NCBI GenBank assembly: GCA_020634755.1
Contig: JACKBC010000002.1
Location: 1-64,000 of the forward strand
Direction of reading: 5' to 3'
Source of the DNA: Caldilineaceae bacterium
GTDB taxonomy: Bacteria > Chloroflexota > Anaerolineae > Caldilineales > Caldilineaceae
Length of the DNA stretch: 64,000 nucleotides
Under the pieces are notes generated by a model. The model was given only the letters and a program-made list of their open reading frames with translations. It made no database searches and had not been told where the DNA came from. The stretch's first letter is position 1; each line of letters begins with the position of its first letter. Below, piece by piece: positions 9,446-18,483 of the stretch. The position numbers and the translations under genes were made by a program.

Positions 9446-9899
9446 TTAAGCGCCAATAAGAAGGGCTGCTTCTGGACAAGGATAACGCCCTAATTTCTGC
9501 AGCTCTTGTCGCTCAAGAAGACGCTCAAATTGATTCATGTTGAGAATCTTGACTGTCACCTGACCGATATCCGTCAGCGGCAATATGGTGACATCATCCA
9601 AACGAAAATGTTCGGACCATTTATCGAAGCGGGGATTAAAGAACCTTACAAGCTGCCCATCTTGCGTAAATGAACCCACATCGCTCCCCTTGTTTCGGTT
9701 GCAGAAAGAACACGCATGGGCCAGGTTATCCGCCACCGTCTCACCGCCATGTTTCTCGCTGACAATATGGTCTATCTGAATGGTCTATCTGACAGCCCCA
9801 ATATGTACCATCGTCATGCATCAGGCAATACTCACACAGACAATTTGCACGCTCGATCACGAACCGACGCAAGGGGGAATTGATATATGTCGTACTCAT
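9446..9899 (-). pseudogene. HNH endonuclease, broken by a 13-bp duplication
   Basis: From ATG at 9899 the frame encodes an HNH-type start: MSTTYINSPLRRFVIERA, a CEYC zinc-knuckle pair and an IDH core. It then runs into a stop. The rest (VADNLAHACSFCNRNKGSD, then VRFFNPRFDKWSEHF) is intact in another frame down to the TAA at 9446. The cause is visible: plus-strand TGGTCTATCTGA is tandemly repeated around 9769-9792, adding 13 nt. Removing one unit restores IDHIVSEKHGGETVADNL, the usual HNH order. The start overlaps the stop of the upstream small gene as ATGA. HNH proteins of this size are predicted nucleases found with small partner genes. Confidence 0.88.
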
Positions 9900-10135
9900 G
9901 ATGAAAGATATTGACGGGCGCGCGCTTTCGCCAAACGCATAATATGCTCCAGCTGCATATAGTGGTTCAGTTCATCTGTCTCTTCAATCGATAGCCCCGA
10001 TGTCTTTTCGCGATGAATCAATTCTTCAACCCTTGCTTTCGCCCTCTCCGATGGACGGAAAGCAATAATCCTGTCCGGTGTGGTTCCCGCCGCCAAAAAG
10101 TCGATAATCTCTTCATATACGGGTGATGCGATCAT
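9896..10135 (-). CDS. Small conserved partner protein of HNH endonuclease
   Basis: A 79-residue hydrophilic, mostly helical protein (MIASPVYEEIIDFLAAGTTP ... LSIEETDELNHYMQLEHIMRLAKARARQYL). It starts at 10135 and its TGA overlaps the HNH start codon (9896-9899), so the two were translated as a pair. Small proteins of this style are commonly found just upstream of short HNH nucleases in Chloroflexota and cyanobacteria. An antitoxin-like or accessory role is a guess from the arrangement only. The gene itself is intact although its partner is broken. Confidence 0.7.
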   Translation of the reverse strand: MIASPVYEEIIDFLAAGTTPDRIIAFRPSERAKARVEELIHREKTSGLSIEETDELNHYMQLEHIMRLAKARARQYLSS

Positions 10136-10246
10136 AGTTCACTCTCAGTTGCATCGCTCAATCATTTTCAAAGTGATGCAGCCATTATAGCACAAAACGA
10201 CAAGACCAATACCAACCAATTTACATGAACTTGACCATCATCCAAT

Positions 10247-10274
10247 AAAAAAACGGCCCTGCCAAGCAGAGCCG
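10247..10274 (-). terminator. Rho-independent terminator of tubulin-like gene
   Basis: On the minus strand an 8-bp stem (CGGCTCTG / CAGGGCCG, one G-T pair) with a 5-nt loop is followed by seven T residues, about 29 nt after the tubulin-like stop codon. Confidence 0.85.
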
Positions 10275-10302
10275 CCTTATTCTGCCAAATCCGTTCCATC
10301 CC

Positions 10303-12873
10303 CTATCGTTCGCGCGCCGGCAAAATGGTCGCGCCCGTCTTGCGCACGCCATCCTCGGGCGTCACCTCGGGCAGATTGGTCCAGTTGGGGTTCAGGTGGA
10401 ACTCTTCGCGCACGGGGAAGTCGAAGCTGTTTTCGTATTGGGCGCGATACTCCTGCAAGCGCTCCAGCAGCGTCACCGGCAGGCCGTGGACGATCCAGAT
10501 GGCGTCCATGCGCATGGGGTCGCCAGTGGGAATCCAGCGCACGTCTTCAGAGCCCACCGTGGCCGCGGCCAGCCCCGGGTCGTCGGTGCGGTTGATGGGA
10601 ATGGCGGCCAGCCGGATGTGCTCCAGGTTGGTTTCGTGGAAGCTGTAGCGGTCGGCATCCCAACGGATGTAGGGGTTGAGCCGGTCCAGCCACTGGTGGA
10701 TGCGGTTGTCCGGCCGCTGGCGCACGGCAGCCACCTCTTCGCGATATTGGGAGGTGATAATGTCGATAATGTCCACAGTGCCATGCACCCGCTTGAGCAG
10801 CCCGTGGTTGTTAGACACGCTGCTGGCCAACTTTGACAACAGTTGCTCGGCGGGCAGCGCGCTGCTGCTCTGCACAAGCTGGTGGATCAGCGGGTTCAAC
10901 GCGTTTTTCCAATCACCGTCATTTACGGCAGGCAGCGCTTTGCGATAGAAATTTTGCAGATAATCGCCACCCACGGCGCCGGTTTCCAGCTCGTAATAGG
11001 TGCTGGTGCTGGCGTTGCCGTCGGGCACGCGCGGGTCAATGCGTTCGGCCAGACGCGCCGCTTCTTGATTGGCCTTGGCCAGCGCCATGCCGCAGGCGTC
11101 GATCTGGGCCCGCAGCGTTTCGCGCAGGATGGCGGCCTGCTTGCCCAGCTGCTCCACCAGCGTGCGCTCCAGGGCATCGCGGCGCTGGTAGACGCGGGAA
11201 CGGCCGCGGCGCTCAGCAGATTCACGGGCGCGGTCGCGCGCCTGCCGCGGGTTGACCGCGGTCAGCAGCAAGTTGCCCAGGCTAGAGCCAAGCTGCTGCA
11301 TCTGTTCGCCAAAGCCACCTTCTTGGGCCAGCGCTTTGCGCCAGCGAATGCGATCTTCCTCGCTCACCGGCTGGCCGTTCACCAAGAAAAGGCGCTGGCG
11401 CGGCAGCGATTCTACCGCGGCCGCTGCCTCGCTGGGGGGGCTGAGCAAATCGCACAGCATGAGGCCGCCGCGAATGCCCGTATCCATAAGTGCGGCCTGC
11501 ACGGTCTGCTCCACCGGTTCCCAGAAGCCACCCCAAACGCCGCGCCGCTCTTCAATTTCTTCAACGGCCAGCTCCAGCCGGTCATTGTCCAAGGCGGCAA
11601 AGCGCGTCAGCAGTTGCGAGAGCAGGTTCTGCCACAGGGCGTAGATGCGCTGATAATCATTCATGGGCAGCATTTCGCGCGGGTCGCCCAGCGAAGGGCC
11701 GCCGGCCAGCCGCCGGATCAGGTCGCTGACAAAGGCGCGCTGCCAGAAGTCGACCAGCGCCTCATGGGGGGTCACCAGCGCCGAAGCGGCAAAACCGCTG
11801 TAGAGCAGATAGTTGCGGCGGCTGGTTTCAAAACGGCTGCCCACCACTTCGCCGGCGGCCACACCGCCGTTGGCATAACCACCCACAATCTCTTCGGCCG
11901 CGTCTTCCAAATCCTGCTGCATGGAGCGGCGCGTCTCGTCGTCCACATCCAACATGCGCTCGCGCACCACGTTGACCTCCAGCCCCAGAATCTCACTGCT
12001 CAGGTGGCTAATGGTGGTCATCTGGATCAGGTGGGCGGCCATCTGCTCGGCATCGGACTTGCGAGCCAGGCTGCGGCCATCGCGGTTGGTGCGCCCGACC
12101 AGGAAGATAAAGTCGAAAGGCGTGTAGGGCGTATCCGGTAGCTCGCGCTGCTCGCTGGGATAGAGCGCCTTAAACTGCTGCGTCTCTTGAAAATAGTTCA
12201 ACTCTTTGAGCGCGGCGTAGGCGTTGGCGCGAATGCGGCGGCGCTGCAAGTCGCTGGAGATCTCCTCTTCCAGCACATCGGGCAGATAGAAGATGCCCAC
12301 AATGCGGGCATTGTTGCGCACTTGGGCGCGAATGCGGTGGGCCGTGTCCATAAACATGCCCGAGCCGGTGCCGCCGCACAGGCTGCTCACCACGTAGATC
12401 AGCTGATAGTTGCCCACCACGGGGTGGCCGCGATTTTGCGCCACCTCCACATCGCGAATTTTGTCCAGATTGCCCAGCTTCACCTCGAGCATCTGTTTAA
12501 AGGTCACATAGTTGCGGAAGAACGAGAGCCGCCCAATGGGACGCAACTGTTTGGCGCCGTTGTGGATGTAGCCCAGCGGCACCGAAGGATAGTTCCACCA
12601 GCGCGCAATCTCCGGGTGTTGATCCAGGTTAGAGACCAGCCGCGTGGCGTCGAACTTGCCCATGTAGGCAAATTCATCGGCAAAAAGCGGCTCCTGATCC
12701 AGCCGGTTGACCAGCGGCTCGGTATCCAGCGCCAGCAGCTGCAGCATGCCCGGCAGCTGGTCACCGCCCCACACGTTGCGAAAACGGCGCTTGACCGCGC
12801 GCACCGTGTTGGTACCCATGCCGCCCACGCCCACGACCAAAGTTGGATAAATTGTCGGTTTTTCAAATTTCAT
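10303..12873 (-). CDS. Tubulin/FtsZ-like GTPase family protein
   Basis: An 856-residue cytoplasmic protein with a tubulin/FtsZ-type nucleotide-binding N-terminus: GVGGMG at residues 15-20 and the tubulin signature CGGTGSGMF at 166-174. At more than twice the length of FtsZ it belongs to the large prokaryotic tubulin-like group rather than to cell-division FtsZ. The C-terminal half is mostly helical and ends in EDGVRKTGATILPARER. It lies 162 nt downstream of the VWA gene, which in turn follows a CHASE2 cyclase, all on the minus strand. Members are predicted to polymerise or to remodel membranes; the role here is unknown. No Shine-Dalgarno sequence is obvious before the ATG. Its last about 160 bases are duplicated at 9275-9442. 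Confidence 0.88.
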   Translation of the reverse strand: MKFEKPTIYPTLVVGVGGMGTNTVRAVKRRFRNVWGGDQLPGMLQLLALDTEPLVNRLDQEPLFADEFAYMGKFDATRLVSNLDQHPEIARWWNYPSVPLGYIHNGAKQLRPIGRLSFFRNYVTFKQMLEVKLGNLDKIRDVEVAQNRGHPVVGNYQLIYVVSSLCGGTGSGMFMDTAHRIRAQVRNNARIVGIFYLPDVLEEEISSDLQRRRIRANAYAALKELNYFQETQQFKALYPSEQRELPDTPYTPFDFIFLVGRTNRDGRSLARKSDAEQMAAHLIQMTTISHLSSEILGLEVNVVRERMLDVDDETRRSMQQDLEDAAEEIVGGYANGGVAAGEVVGSRFETSRRNYLLYSGFAASALVTPHEALVDFWQRAFVSDLIRRLAGGPSLGDPREMLPMNDYQRIYALWQNLLSQLLTRFAALDNDRLELAVEEIEERRGVWGGFWEPVEQTVQAALMDTGIRGGLMLCDLLSPPSEAAAAVESLPRQRLFLVNGQPVSEEDRIRWRKALAQEGGFGEQMQQLGSSLGNLLLTAVNPRQARDRARESAERRGRSRVYQRRDALERTLVEQLGKQAAILRETLRAQIDACGMALAKANQEAARLAERIDPRVPDGNASTSTYYELETGAVGGDYLQNFYRKALPAVNDGDWKNALNPLIHQLVQSSSALPAEQLLSKLASSVSNNHGLLKRVHGTVDIIDIITSQYREEVAAVRQRPDNRIHQWLDRLNPYIRWDADRYSFHETNLEHIRLAAIPINRTDDPGLAAATVGSEDVRWIPTGDPMRMDAIWIVHGLPVTLLERLQEYRAQYENSFDFPVREEFHLNPNWTNLPEVTPEDGVRKTGATILPARER

Positions 12874-12903
12874 AAGCGTTTTCGTTTTTGACCTACCCCT
12901 CCG

Positions 12904-12934
12904 CCTCCCCTTCCTAGCAGGATGGGGAGGGCCT
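12904..12934. repeat. GC-rich hairpin between VWA and tubulin-like genes
   Basis: The arms GCCTCCCC and GGGGAGGGC flank a short spacer inside the 162-nt gap. A second hairpin, CCCTTTCC/GGAAAGGG, lies at about 13002-13020, just after the VWA stop. Neither has a T tract on the minus strand, so partial termination or mRNA stabilisation between the two genes is possible but unproven. Confidence 0.45.
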
Positions 12935-13035
12935 CTAGCAAATCATACATCGGTTAGAGCAGGTTTATTTTATACCAAATAGCTTTCTCAAACAGTTCGC
13001 CCTTTCCTTGCAGGAAAGGGGGTCAGGGGGATAGG

Positions 13036-16000
13036 TCACCAGCTCGACCGCCACGGGTCATCATCCCCACTGGCAGAAGCGGTTCCGTTTGACGCGCCGG
13101 CGCCATTGCCGCTCCAGCCACCGGAATTGTTGTCCCAAGCGGAGCCAGTATCGGCGCTGGTGCTGCTGCCAGCATCGCTTTGGCCCCAAGCAGAGCTGCC
13201 CCAAACGGCGTCAGCCTGATTGGCGCTGAGGCGGCGGGCGGCCTGGGCGGCTTCACTTTCACTGGCCGCCGCGTTGCCCAAATGGCCAAAGGCCGATGTG
13301 CCTTGCCCCTGCGGTTGTGAAAGCGAGGCCACGGCGGCTTCTTCCCATTCCTCTTCTTCAAAATCGCGTCCCCGCATGCGCGCTAACATCATGATTAACA
13401 AAAAGATGGTTAGCGGCCAAGTGCAGAGCGCCCAGGGCATGGTGTAGACCGGCACAACTAAGGGGGCCACATAGCGCTGGATCAGCGTGGGGCTACGCAG
13501 ATTAAACTTGAGCGTCTGCTCAGCGTTGGGCAGACCGCGGATACTTAAATTGATGCCGCCGCTGTAATATGCGCCACGCAGCGGATCGTTGGGAATCTGC
13601 TGCCGCGCGGCCAGCGTCACCGGCACTTCATACAGCCCATTTTCATTGGGTTCGCCCGTTACCTCCACCGGCGGAAATTCCAACTCGGTCGGCGTAAGTT
13701 GCTGCACCTGACCATCGGGCAACGTGGCGGTAGCGGCCAGATCGCTGGCCTCAATCACAAATGGCGCCTTGCCGTTAAAGCGCACCAGCAATGTGCTCTG
13801 CACGCGCTCGCCGGGCAACCGCAAATCCCCCAGGCTCAGTTCGCTGTTGGCAATGGACCACTCTACTTCATCTACGCGCACCTGCCAATTCATCTCTGCC
13901 GGGAAAACATCATAGTCGCCGTTGGGGCCGGCAATGGTGAGATTTCCCGTACAGGTGCGGGGCAGCACAATATTTTGGCTGCTTAGGCGCAACGGCAGCA
14001 CGCTGCGCCCATCCTGCTGACGCACCTCGCTGGCGGTTACAGCAACGCCCGTACAATCACTGGCGGCCTGGTTCACTGTCAGCTTAAACGGTTTGCCTTC
14101 ATAGACCAGGGGAATTAAGACATCTTGATCTAACCTGAAATTGGGCGATGTGTCAAAGAGCACCACCCCAAAATCGGCGCTTCGGCTGTCCAAGCGGGCC
14201 GTAGGGCGAGACACTTTCAGCGTGACCGGCAGCTGCGGGCTGGGGCGCACGGCCACATCGGCGGGCCGTCCGGCGGGGGTATTGGCCGTCAATGTCACCT
14301 GGCCCACATACTGGCCTGGCCGCAATGTCTCGAGCCCCTCTACTTTGAGCAGCGTTTGCAAGCTGCCCGTTTCCGGCACGTCTTCGGCAAAGTTGAGCGC
14401 CACGCTGGTCAGCGGTTCGCTCTCAGAGCCGTCGTCATTCACGCGGCGCAATTCCAGGTTGGCAGTCAGCTTGCCAATCTCTTCGGTGGCGCCGGCGCTC
14501 AGCTCAATGGGCCAGCCATCCGCGGGCATTTGGGCCAGATCCAACGTGGCGGGCAGACCGCTCATATACACGGCTGGCTTGAGCGACAGCTCGGCCTCGG
14601 CCCAGTCGCTAAAACGGATTTCGTCGGCCGCAGCCTGCACAATATAGAGTACTTTATAGGTGCGGCCATCGCCCGGCTCAAAGCCTTCATCGCTACACAG
14701 TTGGTCGGCGCAACGCATCTGGGTACGGTAGACCAGCGGTCCGTTGCCGGCCGCATCAATTTCCACATCGGGCGATTGGTCAGTCACGTAGGCAATGGCG
14801 CTGACATCCTGTACACCGGCCGCGGCGCTAAAACCCACTTGCAGCAAGGCGCGGCCATCTTCACGCACGCCAGGGTTGGTCGACGTGGGCGAAAACGATT
14901 CGGCTTTGGGCAGACCGGCGCGTGGCGCCAGCCGGAAAGAGCGGACGAGCTGCAGCGGTTCATCTTCGGTTCCCAATTGCAGCGTAATTTCGCGCGGCGG
15001 CGCATTGGGGATCAGATAGCGAATATCACCCAGCGCCTGCATGGGCGTTGTTCCGTTGTAGAGCAGCGGCTCGTTGGCGCCCGGTCCCACGCCCTGCCCA
15101 ATGAGCAGCGGCGCCTTGCCCGCCGGATAGTAGCGCACGGACGCGCTACTGTCGGCCAGGCTGGGCGGCGGGTTGACGAGCTGTGGATAACTCTCGGCCT
15201 GCACCACGGCAAAGCCACTGCGATCGCTCACCTCGGCAGACCAGCGGCCGTCAGGCAATGCGCCATTCTCCACAAGGCTAGCATCAACGACGCTGACTTC
15301 AATATTGGGATCATCCAGCGTGGATTGGGCCAGAAATGGCTCGTTGTTGAGCTGGAAGCTCGTGAGCCCGGCGCGTGGGGTGACGAGCGAGATTTTGCGC
15401 ACGCCCTGTACGGTACGCGTGGAGAGGCTCAGCGCGCCGCCACTGCCGCTGGAGCGCGTGGTCAACACCGAGCGATCCGGCTTCATTTCGGCAAAGATTT
15501 CGCTAAAGACGCGCAGCAAATCCTGGGCAGAGCCGGCTTCGCGCACGCCGTATTCGGCAAAGGCTTCTTGCACAAATTCACCGGAACAGCCGGCGCTAGC
15601 GTTGCAGAGCACCACTGGAAAGGTGTAAATACCGGCATCGCGCAGCACCTGGATCTGCTCCAAAATGCGCTGGCGCTGACTGCCCGTACCGTCAGGCTGG
15701 GTTGGTTCACCGTCGGTTAAGAGCAGCACATATTGGTTGCGACCGGTGCGCCGGTTTTCAGTGAGCTGAGTAATTGCCTGCTCCAGCCCCAGATCGATGC
15801 GCGTGTAGCCACGGCGCAAATAGTCATCGGGCGCTTGCAGCGAGGCGGCGAGCTGGCTGCGGCCTTCGGGCGAGCCCACTTCCTGCAAGGCGGCCAGTGC
15901 GCCCACACCGCCCGCCACGGCGTCAAAGCGCACCACAGCAATGCGGTCTTCATCATCGGCCAGGTTGACCAGCAGGCGCGCCGCACTGTAGCGCAGTGCG

Positions 16001-16401
16001 TTGGGATCACTGGGCGGATTCACGCTGGGCCACTGACAAGGCGGCGTAAAGGGCTGCCCGTCGCGCGGCCAGGGCCAGCAGGTCGCCATGCTGCCCGAAT
16101 CGTCCAACACGACGACTACATCAATCGGCTGGGCAAAACCGTCAGCGCCCGCCTGGGGCAAAGCGATTTGGGCGGCAGCGGGGACGGGGATGGCGAGGGG
16201 AAAAAGGGCAACCAGAAGGATAAAAAGTTGATATAGGTAGTGCGTAGTGCGTAGTGCGTGTACTTCTATTATAGAATCTCGTATCGATAAGAGTATCTGA
16301 ACGGGTTCACGCACCACGCACCACACAATATGTAATATTCTCAAAAATTTAGGAGGAACTCTCTGATTTACTCGTTCCACTTTCGGATGCAATGGGTTCA
16401 T
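13036..16401 (-). CDS. Secreted/membrane VWA domain protein
   Basis: A protein of up to 1121 residues. A hydrophobic signal segment (about 56-78, ending PVPAAAQIA) precedes a VWA domain whose metal site reads VVLDDSGSM (Asp100, Ser102, Ser104). A long stretch of beta-sandwich-like sequence follows, then one membrane helix near residues 990-1010 (MPWALCTWPLTIFLLIMMLA), and a low-complexity Ser/Gly/Ala/Asn cytoplasmic tail. The topology is therefore extracellular VWA with a C-terminal anchor. The start is uncertain: the ATG at 16401 overlaps the cyclase gene by 53 nt and the first 55 residues run through an inverted repeat (16235-16325), so a downstream GTG near 16310 is possible. It sits between the CHASE2 cyclase and the tubulin-like gene. 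Ligand binding and adhesion are the usual VWA roles. Confidence 0.87.
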   Translation of the reverse strand: MNPLHPKVERVNQRVPPKFLRILHIVWCVVREPVQILLSIRDSIIEVHALRTTHYLYQLFILLVALFPLAIPVPAAAQIALPQAGADGFAQPIDVVVVLDDSGSMATCWPWPRDGQPFTPPCQWPSVNPPSDPNALRYSAARLLVNLADDEDRIAVVRFDAVAGGVGALAALQEVGSPEGRSQLAASLQAPDDYLRRGYTRIDLGLEQAITQLTENRRTGRNQYVLLLTDGEPTQPDGTGSQRQRILEQIQVLRDAGIYTFPVVLCNASAGCSGEFVQEAFAEYGVREAGSAQDLLRVFSEIFAEMKPDRSVLTTRSSGSGGALSLSTRTVQGVRKISLVTPRAGLTSFQLNNEPFLAQSTLDDPNIEVSVVDASLVENGALPDGRWSAEVSDRSGFAVVQAESYPQLVNPPPSLADSSASVRYYPAGKAPLLIGQGVGPGANEPLLYNGTTPMQALGDIRYLIPNAPPREITLQLGTEDEPLQLVRSFRLAPRAGLPKAESFSPTSTNPGVREDGRALLQVGFSAAAGVQDVSAIAYVTDQSPDVEIDAAGNGPLVYRTQMRCADQLCSDEGFEPGDGRTYKVLYIVQAAADEIRFSDWAEAELSLKPAVYMSGLPATLDLAQMPADGWPIELSAGATEEIGKLTANLELRRVNDDGSESEPLTSVALNFAEDVPETGSLQTLLKVEGLETLRPGQYVGQVTLTANTPAGRPADVAVRPSPQLPVTLKVSRPTARLDSRSADFGVVLFDTSPNFRLDQDVLIPLVYEGKPFKLTVNQAASDCTGVAVTASEVRQQDGRSVLPLRLSSQNIVLPRTCTGNLTIAGPNGDYDVFPAEMNWQVRVDEVEWSIANSELSLGDLRLPGERVQSTLLVRFNGKAPFVIEASDLAATATLPDGQVQQLTPTELEFPPVEVTGEPNENGLYEVPVTLAARQQIPNDPLRGAYYSGGINLSIRGLPNAEQTLKFNLRSPTLIQRYVAPLVVPVYTMPWALCTWPLTIFLLIMMLARMRGRDFEEEEWEEAAVASLSQPQGQGTSAFGHLGNAAASESEAAQAARRLSANQADAVWGSSAWGQSDAGSSTSADTGSAWDNNSGGWSGNGAGASNGTASASGDDDPWRSSW
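16235..16325. repeat. Inverted repeat of GTAGTGCGT units
   Basis: Tandem GTAGTGCGT units at 16237-16260 face CACGCACCACGCACCAC at about 16307-16323, forming a long stem with G-T pairs around a roughly 50-nt AT-rich loop. It lies between the cyclase stop and the VWA signal peptide and looks intergenic although the longest VWA frame reads through it. Confidence 0.6.
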
Positions 16402-18316
16402 TATCCATTAATTGAATAGAATAGACCGGCATGGGTTCGGCCTTCCCTTTCAGGCTTATGGGGCCAACTTCATCGATGCGCTCGATGAGTTCCGTGCAGG
16501 TTACGACAGCGCTTTGGGTAGCCGGGCCAAGATAGATGGCGCCCGGTGGTGCGGCGTTGCAAAGTCTGGCCGCCACGTTTACGATGTCTCCAATGACAGT
16601 ATAATTGTAACGTTCGCTGGTGCCAATATTACCGGCAACGGCGTCGCCCGTATTGATGCCGGCGCCAAAATTGGCCAATAGGGGCGGATCACCAATGCGC
16701 CCTTTGGCTTCATACTCGGTACAAACCGACCGATTATAGACAGCCACAGCTTCTAGGGCGGCAACGGTAGCGTTGACCGCGCGCTGCGCGTGGTCACTCT
16801 GCTCTACCGGTGCATTGAAGATGGCCATGGCCTGATCACCGACATATTGACTCAAGGTGCCATCAAATTTTATAAGCTCCTCGGCAATAATGCCCAAATA
16901 GGTATTGACAATGTACATGACGCGTTCAGGGGCTAGCGTTTCCGCCAGCGTGGTGTAATTGCGCATGTCGATAAAGACGACGCTCACCTGGCGTAATTCT
17001 CCGCCCAAGACCAGTTCATTACGATCATAGGCGTGCAGCAATTGCTGCGACACATTCTGAGAAACCTGCATAGAGAGCAGGGTGATGATCTCGCTGCGCT
17101 CGCGGCGCTGCACCAGGTTTTGCAACACCAGCACCGTTGGCCCCACAATCCCAAAGGTCAATAGCGGGCCGGCCGTATCTAGCTGCATGTGGCCAATTTG
17201 ATAGGCCAAAATGGCCATAATCAGCGCGCCCAACACGCCAAAGCTCATCATCATAATGAGCGTAAATGGCTTACGCAACATGCCCATTAGGCCCAGCAGC
17301 ACGGCCAGACTAACAATAACAAAACGCCGGGCCGTATGCGATTGTTCCTGTAGGGCAGTGCCACGCAGCAACGTGGCCGTGGCGTTGGCATGGATTTCCA
17401 CACCGTACATTTGCCCCATGGGCGTGGCATGTACATCGCCAGAAGCAATGGCCGTTGCACCGACAAAAACAATCTTATCACGAAATGTTGCATCGGGGCA
17501 TGTTTCCACCTTGTCCGGCGCTGCGGCACTGCTTGTTTGCGCCGCCTTTGTCTTAAAGACATTGGCAGAATTGCCCAACACGTGGCCGATGCTGCACCGG
17601 ACCGCAATATATTGATTGGTCAGTGCGTAATTGATCAGCAGATTATCGTTGGCATCCACAGGTATACGCAGCCCATTGGGTAGCCTGGCCTGATGTTTAT
17701 TGATCTCAACGGGAAGTTCAGCGGGCAAACGCCAATAGAGGCGAACCGCCTGCATGGCCAAAGTCTCATGCGACTCACTGGTGTTGGCAACATTGAATGG
17801 AATACGGCGCACTACGTGGTCAGAATCGACGAGCACATTGGCCAAGCCCAGATGGGCGCCAGCTTCCGCCAGTTGCGGTGTGGGATATTGAAACTGCCCA
17901 TTGGATTCAATTACATTGAGGATAACGGCCGGGAACGTGTGCAGGGCGGCGGCCAGGTTTTCATCGCCCTGGTCGTTCTGTCCGGCAAAGAGGATATCGA
18001 AAATAATCACGCGGGCGCCGGCTTTTTGCAGATGCTGAATCAGCTGTGCATAAATCGTGCGATCCCACTCGGTCAAGCGCTTCCCAAACCCATTGTTGTC
18101 ACTTAACGCCTCATCATCAATGCCCACAATCACCACGCGCTCGTCCGGTGTGGCGTAACCAAACCCCTGTAAAAGCAGATCAGAGAGTCGCCACGAAAGA
18201 TGTTGATGGACCGTCCAGGTAGTGGTAGCGGCAATAAATAGACCAACAAACAATGTAACCAGTGGGAAAAACGCAACGCGCCGTGCGCTACGCGATTGGA
18301 GAAAGGATCTGAACAT
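16349..18316 (-). CDS. CHASE2-domain class III adenylate/guanylate cyclase
   Basis: A 655-residue membrane enzyme. One N-terminal helix (about 12-35) leads to an extracellular CHASE2 sensor domain (about 40-310). Three or so membrane helices follow (about 330-395), then a class III cyclase domain with VVFIDMRNYTTLAE and YVGDQAMAIF, carrying the two metal-binding Asp residues. NYTVIGDIVNVAARL is the canonical late motif. It makes cAMP or cGMP from ATP or GTP in response to an external signal; the substrate cannot be settled by eye. It is the first gene of a minus-strand set with the VWA and tubulin-like genes, suggesting a second-messenger link to them. Confidence 0.92.
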   Translation of the reverse strand: MFRSFLQSRSARRVAFFPLVTLFVGLFIAATTTWTVHQHLSWRLSDLLLQGFGYATPDERVVIVGIDDEALSDNNGFGKRLTEWDRTIYAQLIQHLQKAGARVIIFDILFAGQNDQGDENLAAALHTFPAVILNVIESNGQFQYPTPQLAEAGAHLGLANVLVDSDHVVRRIPFNVANTSESHETLAMQAVRLYWRLPAELPVEINKHQARLPNGLRIPVDANDNLLINYALTNQYIAVRCSIGHVLGNSANVFKTKAAQTSSAAAPDKVETCPDATFRDKIVFVGATAIASGDVHATPMGQMYGVEIHANATATLLRGTALQEQSHTARRFVIVSLAVLLGLMGMLRKPFTLIMMMSFGVLGALIMAILAYQIGHMQLDTAGPLLTFGIVGPTVLVLQNLVQRRERSEIITLLSMQVSQNVSQQLLHAYDRNELVLGGELRQVSVVFIDMRNYTTLAETLAPERVMYIVNTYLGIIAEELIKFDGTLSQYVGDQAMAIFNAPVEQSDHAQRAVNATVAALEAVAVYNRSVCTEYEAKGRIGDPPLLANFGAGINTGDAVAGNIGTSERYNYTVIGDIVNVAARLCNAAPPGAIYLGPATQSAVVTCTELIERIDEVGPISLKGKAEPMPVYSIQLMDNEPIASESGTSKSESSS

Positions 18317-18383
18317 GCAGAATCAGCAAGCTCTCACGTTGGAGGGTCTTTGCAAAAAGTAAAATATAGCAGAAAGCCTCCCA

Positions 18384-18436
18384 GCTAATCCAGAAAAAAA
18401 CCAGTAAAATTTGGATGTTTATTTTTCTGGATTAGC
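18384..18436. terminator. Long perfect inverted repeat downstream of DsbA gene
   Basis: Fifteen-base perfect arms (GCTAATCCAGAAAAA and its complement) flank a 23-nt loop. It lies 48 nt after the stop of the minus-strand tandem DsbA gene and before the cyclase start, so it is placed as a terminator, though the T-rich part is inside the stem and a mobile-element origin is also possible. Confidence 0.55.
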
Positions 18437-18483
18437 CTAAACAGGAGACGGCTTAGTGGGAGCAGTGATTGCGGCGATGGTCC

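Noticed and set aside
10843..12141. Long plus-strand open frame (432 codons) opposite the tubulin-like gene
   Set aside because: It is the antisense shadow of a clear tubulin-like gene in GC-rich DNA and has no protein motifs.
14356..15720. Long plus-strand open frame (454 codons) opposite the VWA gene
   Set aside because: Antisense shadow; His/Gly/Arg-rich composition typical of reversed coding DNA.
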